A stretch of DNA of 64,000 bases, taken from assembly GCA_030068525.1 (NCBI GenBank), contig JASJOS010000017.1, positions 186,001 to 250,000 on the forward strand. The letters are read 5' to 3'. The notes beneath the pieces were generated by a model that did no database searches, had not been told where the DNA came from, and was given only the letters and a program-made list of their open reading frames with translations. The stretch comes from Xanthocytophaga flava (GTDB taxonomy: Bacteria; Bacteroidota; Bacteroidia; Cytophagales; 172606-1). Position 1 is the stretch's first letter; the number at the start of each line of letters is the position of its first letter. The position numbers and the translations under genes were made by a program. Below, in pieces: positions 9,647 to 17,874 of the stretch.

Positions 9647-10669
9647 ATGAAAGTTGTTTTTTTTCAGAGAAATCCCGGAACCAAGTTATTCAGTATCGAA
9701 ATACTGTTCAAGAGTATTCGTAACAGTTTGCCTTCGTTTATTGAAGCAACAACGATTGTGAGTTCAAAGGTGAATAGCGGGATTACCAAGAAGTTGTACA
9801 ATATACTGGAAGTCCTCTTCAGGCCACAGGGGGATATTAACCATGTGACAGGGGATGTACATTATCTGACTTTCTTTCTGAAAAAAAACAAAACCATCCT
9901 GACGATTCACGATATAAACCTGATGTACTCTACCAATGCCTTGAAGAAGGCCGTTCATCGGTGGTTCTGGTTAAAGATTCCTATGTACAGGTCGGGTATG
10001 GTGACAGTGATTTCACAAACAACCAAGAACGAGTTGCTCAAACATGTTGACTATCCTGAAGACAGGATACGTGTGATTTATAACTGTATCTCTCCACACT
10101 TTACACCACATCCAAAAGCTTTTACTAAAAGTAAGCCTGTATTGCTACATATAGGTGTAAAACCCAATAAAAACCTGAGTCGTTTAATTCCAGCCTTGGA
10201 AGGCATTTCATGTGCACTTCGGATTATCGGACAGCCTTCTTCAGATATGCTGGCCTTACTGGAAAAACATAGAATTGACTACTCCTGGAAATCCAATCTG
10301 ACAGATGAAGAGGTACTTCAGGAATACATACAGAGCGATATGCTGGTGTTTGTATCCACCTTCGAAGGGTTTGGATTGCCTATTGTAGAAGCAAACATGG
10401 TGGAACGGCCAGTAGTAACAAGTAATATTTCATCCATGCCTGAGATTGCAGACAACGCCGCTTGTCTTGTAGACCCCTTTGATATATCCTCCATTCGGAA
10501 AGGTATCCTGCGAGTGATTGAAGATGATGAATACCGGGAACAGTTGCTGGAAAACGGGCGTGTTAACCGAGAACGGTTTACCCCCCGATCCATTGCGCAT
10601 CTGTATAGTGAGTTATATATCGAAATGTACGCCAACCGATTAGAGCGCCTGCATGAAGCAATCGCCTGA
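9647..10669 (+). CDS. Glycosyltransferase family 4 (GT-B)
   Basis: This 340-residue GT-B glycosyltransferase starts with MKVVFFQRNPGTKLFSIEIL. The C-terminal Glycos_transf_1 domain includes LLHIGVKPNKNLSRLIPAL and the donor-binding stretch FVSTFEGFGLPIVEANMVE with the E-x7-E motif (about residues 241-249), then SSMPEIADNAACLVDP. It lacks membrane segments. It is placed between the flippase and the polymerase genes with short gaps (46 and 30 bp). It most likely adds one sugar of the repeat unit; substrate and linkage are unknown. Confidence 0.9.
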   Translation: MKVVFFQRNPGTKLFSIEILFKSIRNSLPSFIEATTIVSSKVNSGITKKLYNILEVLFRPQGDINHVTGDVHYLTFFLKKNKTILTIHDINLMYSTNALKKAVHRWFWLKIPMYRSGMVTVISQTTKNELLKHVDYPEDRIRVIYNCISPHFTPHPKAFTKSKPVLLHIGVKPNKNLSRLIPALEGISCALRIIGQPSSDMLALLEKHRIDYSWKSNLTDEEVLQEYIQSDMLVFVSTFEGFGLPIVEANMVERPVVTSNISSMPEIADNAACLVDPFDISSIRKGILRVIEDDEYREQLLENGRVNRERFTPRSIAHLYSELYIEMYANRLERLHEAIA

Positions 10670-10699
10670 CAGAGGGCATATTATTACTAAATCAGCTAT

Positions 10700-12100
10700 A
10701 TGAACGAAAAATATGCAAAGCCCTATTTTGAATCTTTCATGGTAGCATTGAGCTTAAGCTTATTACCTATCAAGATTTTTTCATATGTAGTGCCATTTGT
10801 TGCGTTATTCTGGTTTATTGTACGTTCTTCTTCGGGTAGAGTGCTACAACGTACCTTAATGGCTATCACAGGTATAGTGGTACTGCTGGGATTTTATTAT
10901 ATCATTTACCTGTATCAGGGAACATCTTTTCTGCTGGGAAACAGTGTTGTTGCCATCTTTACCTACAGTACCTTTTTTCTTTTACTGGTAATTCCCGGCA
11001 GAGGGATCAGTTCGTCTTTTTCCTATGAGAAATATGCACCTGTTTTAAAGTGGGTTATACTGATTGAAGGAATCATAGGCATTCTGCAGTTTGTGATTGT
11101 GACCGTAACAGGTATCACCTATATCATCAATGGCGACTCAGTACAAGGCACTATTGGGATAGATGCTATCCTGAATGGTAATGCAGGATTTGGAAATCAG
11201 ATCTTCGTGATCAGTATGATTTTCTTCATCTTCCTGTTTATACCCTATGTATTACAGCAACACAAATATTATTATGTCGTACTGGTAGGCTTGTTGTCAA
11301 TCATGCTGGCTGGAGTGTTGCATGTGTTTGTGAGTCTGGTATGGGCGTTATTGTTTACCATTCTGTTCTATCGGAAAAATCTTATTTTCAGTGACTTGTC
11401 CAAGATTATAGGTGGTGTGGCTATGGCCTTGCTGATGCTGCTTCCGCTAGAGTTTTTCTTTCCGGGTATTTCAAAAACAACCGCTGTGTTTTTTCAAATC
11501 TATCAGGATCGGGATTCTCCCAAGTTCGAAGCGATGGATAATGCTTTTGATAAACTACCAGAGCAATATCCGCTGGTGTCACTGATCGGATTGGGACCAG
11601 GCCAGTATTCAAGTAGGGCCGGTTTGATTAGCTCGGGCAATTACTATGGTTCAAAAATGAATTTCCTGCCCAACGAAGTATCTGAGCCTTTCCGGAAACT
11701 ATTTCAGCATACATGGTTAGAGTATACTCATGGTTCCGATCGGTACGGAAACTCAACCATGCACAGACCATTCTTTTCAATACTTTCTCTGTTTGCTGAG
11801 TTTGGATTTGTGGGACTAGGCCTTTTTCTGGGATGTATCCTGTACTTTTTTATGAAGATCCGTTTGCTCTTTGTGTTTTTTAAAGAGCGGAAAAATAAGG
11901 TCAACACCTATCTGGCTTTTGCTATGGGAGTATTACTGATCATGCTGGTTTTTATCTCAACATTCGAAAACTACCTGGAAACCGTACAGGCCTTATTGCC
12001 TGGCATGATGCTATTCAAAGTTTTATACAGCCAACTACTAACCGAAGCCAAACAAAAGCCACAGGAAGAATTAGTACAGAAAGAACTAGTATCTGCTTAG
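10700..12100 (+). CDS. Wzy-like O-antigen/exopolysaccharide polymerase
   Basis: This 466-residue integral membrane protein has about 11-12 hydrophobic segments and a large hydrophilic loop between about residues 260 and 350 (from KTTAVFFQIYQDRDSPKFEA to MHRPFFSILSLFAEFG). That layout is usual for Wzy polymerases and O-antigen ligases. The loop carries charged residues and LGLGPGQYSS, similar to the GxGxG region of the Wzy_C family. Its place right after the flippase and a glycosyltransferase supports polymerase over ligase. Sequence conservation in this family is weak, so the call rests on topology and context. Confidence 0.75.
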   Translation: MNEKYAKPYFESFMVALSLSLLPIKIFSYVVPFVALFWFIVRSSSGRVLQRTLMAITGIVVLLGFYYIIYLYQGTSFLLGNSVVAIFTYSTFFLLLVIPGRGISSSFSYEKYAPVLKWVILIEGIIGILQFVIVTVTGITYIINGDSVQGTIGIDAILNGNAGFGNQIFVISMIFFIFLFIPYVLQQHKYYYVVLVGLLSIMLAGVLHVFVSLVWALLFTILFYRKNLIFSDLSKIIGGVAMALLMLLPLEFFFPGISKTTAVFFQIYQDRDSPKFEAMDNAFDKLPEQYPLVSLIGLGPGQYSSRAGLISSGNYYGSKMNFLPNEVSEPFRKLFQHTWLEYTHGSDRYGNSTMHRPFFSILSLFAEFGFVGLGLFLGCILYFFMKIRLLFVFFKERKNKVNTYLAFAMGVLLIMLVFISTFENYLETVQALLPGMMLFKVLYSQLLTEAKQKPQEELVQKELVSA

Positions 12101-12401
12101 AAAAGGATACTCAGAGAGTATTCTTTCAGAAGGATAGGGAGACAAAGTAAGGAAGCACTAGTAGAAGAATAGTATAACACTGAACCACCATATTTGTAAT
12201 AATAAATCATCTATCAATTTAAACTAAACCAGGAACAACCTATAAACAGAAGAATGATAACATATCTGAGAAAATAGAGTCAAAGATATGGAGCAGAGTA
12301 ATGTAATCTGTATAGGACAACCTATACAATTGAATAAGCTGACTGGACATGAAATAATAGATTTTTCATAATCCCTTCAGTATAGACATAAGATTGTATT
12401 C
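12101..12401. other. Intergenic, with a solitary module 1 arm
   Basis: The 301-bp gap has no gene. Positions 12121-12142 (TTCTTTCAGAAGGATAGGGA onwards) match, in inverted orientation, the left arm and flank of the module 1 copy at 7521-7545, with about two differences, so a single arm was left here or arose separately. Nothing else is recognised. Confidence 0.6.
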
Positions 12402-12446
12402 ATGAAGCAGTTTCTGTTCTTTTTATATTTTTTACAGGCTATGGGT

Positions 12447-13589
12447 ATGAAAACCATTATGTCATCCTACCACTGTGAGCCAGACCGTGGTAGTGAGTTT
12501 GAAACAGGCTGGCAGGAGCTGCTACAGTTAGCGGCAAAATGTTCTGATCTTATTGTTGTAACCCGTCCTTTCAACCGGGAAAAAGCGGAGAAAGTATTCA
12601 GGGAAAAAGGAATTAGCAATACTACTTTCATTTTTTTTGATTTGCCGGTAGCAGTTAACGGATTCAAGAAAACGTCAGTAGGTAAACAAGTAGTTCCTTA
12701 TATCTGGGAGCTTATTTTGTTTTTCTTTTTACTCAAAAGATACTCCCGAAACCAGTTTCAGCATGCACATCGGGCAAGTGTAGGTTCTTATCGGTTTCCA
12801 TCGTTGTTATGGTACTTTTCTCCATACTTTACCTGGGGGCCAATTGCTAGTGGAGAAATTGTACCCATTCGTTTTTTGTCTGTATTCAGTTGGAAGGGAC
12901 GCGTACAAGAGGTGCTAAGGTTGGTTCTCCAGCATACATCCTTTGTTGATCCGTTTGTGCTGAGTGCATTATACAAGGCGCAGAAAATAGGAGTTGCTAC
13001 CACTGCTACCCGAAACATTCTGCCACCTTTTGTAAGAAAGAAAGCATACCTGCAACCTGACTACTATGTAGTCAATAAAAATGATTTTCAGGTTGACTTT
13101 TCTGCTTATAAAGCAAAAGAAGGAGGAGTGCTTAAGTTACTATTTGTAGGCCGGCTGCTCGAGTGGAAAGGTATTATGTTTATTCTGAAAGCACTGAGAC
13201 AGCTGGAAGGAAAAATAAATTATGAATTCACCATTATCGGAGAAGGTCCTGACAGGGCCGTATTTCAACAATATGCAGAAAAATACAAATTAAAAGTATC
13301 GTTTTTAGGAGCTAAGCCACGTCGCGATCTATCCTCTTATTATGCCTCACATGATTTGTTTGTGAGTATGGATATGCATGGAAGGGGAAGCTTTACGATG
13401 GTAGAAGCCAAGATGCATAATCTACCTGTTCTGGCTCTGGATATTACAGATCCGGATAAACTGACAGGTGAAGAACTGATGATTATTATAACAACCAAAC
13501 AACAGTCTGTAAAGGCTATTATTAATCAGATTGCACAGGTTCTTCTGGATAAATATACTGAACAGAATCCGGTGCCTTTGTATCAGTAA
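12447..13589 (+). CDS. Glycosyltransferase family 4 (GT-B)
   Basis: This GT-B glycosyltransferase of about 380 residues has the N-terminus MKTIMSSYHCEPDRGSEFET, close to the common start of the family (SSYxCEPxxGSE). The frame can be extended to ATG 12402, adding 15 hydrophobic residues (KQFLFFLYFLQAMG); I prefer 12447 because it starts exactly at the conserved beta strand. The C-terminal domain has KLLFVGRLLEWKGIMFILKA, FLGAKPRRDLSSYYASHDLF and FTMVEAKMHNLPVLALD; the last Glu of the usual E-x7-E is present but the first is replaced (HGRGSFTMVE). Part of the same polysaccharide cluster. Confidence 0.85.
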   Translation: MKTIMSSYHCEPDRGSEFETGWQELLQLAAKCSDLIVVTRPFNREKAEKVFREKGISNTTFIFFDLPVAVNGFKKTSVGKQVVPYIWELILFFFLLKRYSRNQFQHAHRASVGSYRFPSLLWYFSPYFTWGPIASGEIVPIRFLSVFSWKGRVQEVLRLVLQHTSFVDPFVLSALYKAQKIGVATTATRNILPPFVRKKAYLQPDYYVVNKNDFQVDFSAYKAKEGGVLKLLFVGRLLEWKGIMFILKALRQLEGKINYEFTIIGEGPDRAVFQQYAEKYKLKVSFLGAKPRRDLSSYYASHDLFVSMDMHGRGSFTMVEAKMHNLPVLALDITDPDKLTGEELMIIITTKQQSVKAIINQIAQVLLDKYTEQNPVPLYQ

Positions 13590-13665
13590 CTCTTTCTTTT
13601 ATTAGAGGCTGTATAGTGTAATTCGCTGTTTTAAAAAATACCCTATACAGCTTCAGTTAAATACC

Positions 13666-14898
13666 ATGCAAATGAACGAAAAACCTGTGAAAATTTTAGT
13701 GGTAGGGCAGACTCCTCCACCGTATATGGGACAAGCCATGATGATCAAGCGGTTGGTAGATGCAGAGTTTGACAGAATCAAAATTTATCATGTGCGCATG
13801 TCTTTCTCGGATTCGTTTAAATCCGTGGGTAATTTCAGATTTAAGAAGATATTTCACTTGTTTGAAGTGATTGGAAAGGTATTGAAACTACGCTTTAGTA
13901 AGAATGTGGATACATTGTATTATCCCCCGGCAGGTCCTAACCGGACACCTATTATGCGGGATATTATTTTGCTGGGAATTACTCGTATGTTCTTCAAAAA
14001 GGTTATCTATCACTTTCGGGCTGCTGGTATTTCTGATTACTTGGAACAGCAGCCTGGACTCTTTAAAAAACTGGCAAAGTGGGCTTATGGTTCCCCGGAT
14101 GCATCTATTCAGCTCTCGGCATTAAATCCGGCTGATGGAAAGTACTTTAACTCTGATCGGGTATATATCATCCACAATGGCCTGGAAGATGCTGCCACTC
14201 CATACCTGCCTCTGGTACGAGCACAAAAGGAGCAGACTAACATCCTGTTTGTGGGAGTGTTGCGTGAAGACAAAGGAGTAACCGTGCTGATTGAAGCAGC
14301 TTGTCTGCTGAAGAACATAGTTCATAATTTTAGTATTTCACTGGTTGGCGAGTTTGTCTCTAACGAGTATGAGAACGAGGTGATGGCAAAAGTTCAGGAA
14401 TACAATCTTCAGGACCATGTGCAGTTTTTGGGCACAAAGACGGGTGATGAAAAGTGGCAGGAGTTTGTGAAGGCAGATATATTCTGTTTTCCTTCCTATT
14501 TCGAATCGGAATCTTTCGGAAATGTACTGGTAGAAGCCATGATGTTTGAGTTACCAGTTGTGTCTACTCTCTGGAGAGGTATACCGGATATCGTAGTGGA
14601 AGGAGATACAGGTTTTCTGGTACAGGTTCAACAGCCTCAGTTAATTGCAGAGAAACTACTGTTGTTGATGTCAGATCCTGCATTACAAAAAAGCATGGGT
14701 AAAAAAGGACGTGAACGCTATCTGCAATCTTTCTCTCTACAAAAACACCTGAAAGCTATGGAAGAAACCATCGAGACTGTAGTAGGGTACAAACGCCAGT
14801 TTAAGAAAGAGAAGTCAGTCAAACCAATACTGGAATCGGTTAAACCCGTTGTTGGAAAAGAACTCGTATCCGGAGCCAGCAAAGCTAAATCCGCTTAA
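13666..14898 (+). CDS. Glycosyltransferase family 4 (GT-B)
   Basis: The 410-residue protein is a GT-B glycosyltransferase. The N-terminal domain starts KILVVGQTPPPYMGQAMMIK, and the C-terminal domain has NILFVGVLREDKGVTVLIEA, VQFLGTKTGDEKWQEFVKAD and the complete E-x7-E motif in ESFGNVLVEAMMFELPVVST. A lysine- and serine-rich tail of about 35 residues follows the domain. It is the last gene of the polysaccharide cluster on this strand. An alternative start is the ATG 6 bp further in. A hairpin (GCTGTATAG 13608-13616 / CTATACAGC 13643-13651) lies just upstream. Confidence 0.9.
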   Translation: MQMNEKPVKILVVGQTPPPYMGQAMMIKRLVDAEFDRIKIYHVRMSFSDSFKSVGNFRFKKIFHLFEVIGKVLKLRFSKNVDTLYYPPAGPNRTPIMRDIILLGITRMFFKKVIYHFRAAGISDYLEQQPGLFKKLAKWAYGSPDASIQLSALNPADGKYFNSDRVYIIHNGLEDAATPYLPLVRAQKEQTNILFVGVLREDKGVTVLIEAACLLKNIVHNFSISLVGEFVSNEYENEVMAKVQEYNLQDHVQFLGTKTGDEKWQEFVKADIFCFPSYFESESFGNVLVEAMMFELPVVSTLWRGIPDIVVEGDTGFLVQVQQPQLIAEKLLLLMSDPALQKSMGKKGRERYLQSFSLQKHLKAMEETIETVVGYKRQFKKEKSVKPILESVKPVVGKELVSGASKAKSA

Positions 14899-14987
14899 CA
14901 ACTTTCTAGGTGAATTGATTATATGGTATAATTCCTTTTTGGGCCATCCTGAAAGGATCGCCTCTTTCTCTATTCCCTACTCTCTCT

Positions 14988-15098
14988 GTCCTCCTGAAAG
15001 GATCTCGTGACAAATAGTGCCTCATTTGGTTTTGGAGAAAAGAATTATTTCCAAATCCACAGGCCGCCGGTCTTGTCACGAGATCCTTTCAGGAGGAC
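14988..15098. repeat. Module 1 element, copy B (perfect 26-bp inverted repeats)
   Basis: Left arm 14988-15013 and right arm 15073-15098 are perfect reverse complements over 26 bp; the match goes on for 8 more bases of alternating CT/AG outside. The inner 59 bp include the blocks CAAATAGTGCC and AGGCCGCCGGTC shared by copies A, C and D. A partial arm (ATCCTGAAAGGATCG) lies upstream near 14947. This is the best-preserved copy. Confidence 0.9.
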
Positions 15099-15186
15099 AG
15101 AGAGAGGGAGGAATCTTAGAGGGAAGGAAGAGGAGAGCTTTCATATCAGAACGACCAAAAGGGTAAAGATGAGGACAGGGAAAGAG

Positions 15187-15410
15187 AAAGGTTTTTTAAG
15201 TGGTACAAAGAGAGTAACAATGACTTCAATCGTGAGTGGTGGTGTAGGTGCGTAGGGATAAAATTCCGCGGGCCTAGCGTTGGCCCTGTGGGGCGAAGCT
15301 TTGGAATTTTTTGTCCTTTTTTGCTCACTCACAGATCTGGCTCACCAAATTCTCATTTGGTGCCCTGTTTTTTGGGCAAGCAAAAAAGTAACAGGCCATA
15401 GGAAGAGATA
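15187..15410. repeat. Module 2 element, copy B
   Basis: The element directly follows module 1 copy B, as in the 7.5-kb copy. Outer stem AAAATTCC 15260-15267 pairs with GGAATTTT 15303-15310, around an inner GGGCC/GGCCC hairpin; the hairpins CACCAAATTCTCATTTGGTG and TGCCC-N8-GGGCA follow. Modules 1 and 2 fill the 645-bp gap between the last glycosyltransferase and the first beta-helix gene, and no gene is seen there. Confidence 0.85.
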
Positions 15411-15543
15411 TGTTCTGGGCTATAAACAATTCTGGATACTAGCAAACAAAGAATGATGAAGTCAAGGTAAGATTAATGAAAGACATTATACAGAAGTGCA
15501 GAAAGATCCATAAAATACTACAACCAGCTAAAAATCAGTATAT

Positions 15544-17604
15544 ATGCCAACCAACTATATTTATATACTTATCGGATTGCTGCTAAGCCTACAACCTGAA
15601 ACCAGTGCAGGCCAAGCCTATCCCAGTGGAGAAAAACACTTTCCGGCAACAGCTGTCATCAATGTCAGGGAAAAGTATGGCGCCAAAGGAGACGGCTCTA
15701 CCGATGATACCCAAGCCATTCAGCAAGCTATCAGCGAGAATATAGGCAAAGACAGAACACTCTATTTTCCCAAAGGTACCTATCTGGTTACCCAACCTAT
15801 CAAGTGGGTGCATATTGTAGAACAAGATAGCTTATGGAGAGCCCGGCTAACGATACAGGGACAAAGTCAGAAGGAAACAATCATTCGATTAAAAGACCAT
15901 TTGCCTGAATTTTCAAATCCGGAAACTCCCAAAGCTTGTCTGGCTACAGGTTCCAATAAAGTTAATAACAAAGAGAGCAAAAACGGAGGAGGCATCAATG
16001 CTTTTAATAACCTGATCTATGATCTGACCATACATACCGGTAATGGAAATCCGGGAGCTGTAGCATTGGATTTTGTAGGGACCAATCTGGCAGGTCTGCG
16101 AAATGTCACTATTGTGTCTGGGGATGGTGAGGGAGTAGCAGGTATTCTTCTCAAACGCCAGGGTGCAGGGCCCTGTCTATTTAAGAATGTAACTATTCGA
16201 GGCTTTGATTATGGCATTGATGTGTATGGCTCAGAATATAGCCAGACATACGAATACATTACCCTAAAAGATCAGAAAAAAGCTTCTATCCGAAATACGA
16301 GTAATGTCCTTTCGCTAAGAAAAATCCGAAGCGAAAATAAAAATGCGGTTCCTGTTATTCTGAATGCACGTCGGAAAGATCTTAAGAGTGCTAAACGGCC
16401 TGATAATTATGGTTTGATTACACTTTTGGATGCGGAATTTGTTAAAAATGGCGAACCTGCAACAATCAGTGCTATTGTGAATGAGAGTGATACAAACACC
16501 CAGGCAGGTAATCTTTATATACGGAATGTAGGAGTTAAGGGCTATCAGCGTACTATGGAAAATCAGGGTGCCGTCGCCAAAGGTTCAGCAATCAAAGAGT
16601 TTGTCAGTACATCCGTAAATGGCTCTGCCTCTGGTAACCGGGCAGACAAACCTGAAACTTTTTCGTTATCCATTAAAGAAACACCCCAATTTCATCAGAA
16701 CGACCTTACCCAATGGGCTAGTGTAACCGACTTTGGAGCCTCTGCCGATGACCCGAATGGAGATGACACTCAGGCTATTCAGGAAGCGCTTAATTCTGGT
16801 AAAGAAGTCATCTTTTTTCCAAAAGGCAAATTCCGGTATGTTATTTCCAAAACACTTGTCATCAAGGGCAATGTTCGACAACTGATAGGAATGCAGTCGG
16901 GAATAGATATTGGGGGTAAGAACGATTTTAGTGACTCTACACAGATAGCACCTGTATTTCGGTTTGAACAAGGCAAGCATGATACCATATACTTTGAGCG
17001 GTTTAATTTGAGTGATGAACGCAAATCTCCTTTCTGGGGAGGTGTATTTATTGAACATGCTTCTTCGCAGGTGTTGGTGGTAAAGGACATAGACAATGAT
17101 GTGTATGCCAGAGGAAAGTATTTTTATCAGAATACAAAAGGAGCAGGGGACTTATTTCTGGAAAATGTAGCGACAATTATGCCCTGGAACTTTGCCTATG
17201 CACAACATGTATGGGCTCGCCAGCTAAATCCGGAAGCACATTTTGTCCCATTAGGTAAGCCTATTATTACACAGAAAGGAGGATCTTTATGGATATTAGG
17301 CTTAAAAACAGAAGGTCCACGTACAGTTTTGGAATCCGATCAGGGCTCTGTGGAAGTATTAGGTGGTTTTTTGTATCCTGTAAAAAACATTCAGAACAGA
17401 GACCTCCCTGCATTTATATCCAATAAGGCAAAGCTAAAATTAACCTATGTGGTCAATGCCTACAATCCTGCTGCTAGCTATACTTCTATGGTAAGCAATG
17501 GAAATAAAAGTAGCAGAAAGAGTATTACTACTGATAAAAAGCAGTTCAGCAACCGAGGTGCAGGTACTGCTGTACCACTGTATATAACAACAGGAGAAAA
17601 ATGA
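15544..17604 (+). CDS. Exported right-handed beta-helix protein with two pectate-lyase-3 domains
   Basis: The 686-residue protein has a signal peptide (MPTNYIYILIGLLLSLQ, cleavage near SAGQA). Two copies of the Pectate_lyase_3 start are visible: INVREKYGAKGDGSTDDTQA (about 40-60) with TLYFPKGTYLV, and a second ASVTDFGASADDPNGDDTQA (about 392-412) with VIFFPKGKFRYV. Two such domains in tandem resemble the GH55-type double beta-helix (exo-beta-1,3-glucanases), but catalytic residues cannot be assigned by eye. No T9SS tail is seen. It faces a longer paralogue at 17875-20037, and both adjoin the polysaccharide cluster, so an extracellular polysaccharide-degrading or -modifying role is likely. Confidence 0.75.
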   Translation: MPTNYIYILIGLLLSLQPETSAGQAYPSGEKHFPATAVINVREKYGAKGDGSTDDTQAIQQAISENIGKDRTLYFPKGTYLVTQPIKWVHIVEQDSLWRARLTIQGQSQKETIIRLKDHLPEFSNPETPKACLATGSNKVNNKESKNGGGINAFNNLIYDLTIHTGNGNPGAVALDFVGTNLAGLRNVTIVSGDGEGVAGILLKRQGAGPCLFKNVTIRGFDYGIDVYGSEYSQTYEYITLKDQKKASIRNTSNVLSLRKIRSENKNAVPVILNARRKDLKSAKRPDNYGLITLLDAEFVKNGEPATISAIVNESDTNTQAGNLYIRNVGVKGYQRTMENQGAVAKGSAIKEFVSTSVNGSASGNRADKPETFSLSIKETPQFHQNDLTQWASVTDFGASADDPNGDDTQAIQEALNSGKEVIFFPKGKFRYVISKTLVIKGNVRQLIGMQSGIDIGGKNDFSDSTQIAPVFRFEQGKHDTIYFERFNLSDERKSPFWGGVFIEHASSQVLVVKDIDNDVYARGKYFYQNTKGAGDLFLENVATIMPWNFAYAQHVWARQLNPEAHFVPLGKPIITQKGGSLWILGLKTEGPRTVLESDQGSVEVLGGFLYPVKNIQNRDLPAFISNKAKLKLTYVVNAYNPAASYTSMVSNGNKSSRKSITTDKKQFSNRGAGTAVPLYITTGEK

Positions 17605-17686
17605 GTTTGCTTTGTGAAAAATACTAGCATAGGTTGGTATCCAATGCTGTCAACTCAAGAAGAATGGGTTTAAAAACTCCCTTCCT

Positions 17687-17797
17687 GTCCTCCTGAAAGG
17701 ACCTCGTGACAAATAGAGCTAAGCTTACCGTTTGAGGAAAAAAATATCTCCAGTCGGAAAAGCCGCCGGTCTTGTCACGAGATCCCAAAGGGAGGGC
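17687..17797. repeat. Module 1 element, copy C
   Basis: Left arm 17687-17712 and right arm 17772-17797 share the 14-bp inner part (CTCGTGACAA / TTGTCACGAG) fully, while the outer part of the right arm has drifted (CCCAAAGGGAGGGC). The inner blocks CAAATAGAGC and GCCGCCGGTC are kept. It sits between the two convergent beta-helix genes, where it may act as a two-way transcript end. No module 2 follows. Confidence 0.85.
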
Positions 17798-17874
17798 AAA
17801 AAAGGTAAGGATAATAGAATCCTTAAATTGACAACATTCAGTGGATATCTTCGTCAGTAACTCTTTATTTAACT

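Noticed and set aside
15141..15332. Open frames on the minus strand that look conserved with a frame at 7679-7873
   Set aside because: The likeness comes from module 2 being a repeated non-coding element; the frames differ in length and start, and run through the hairpins.
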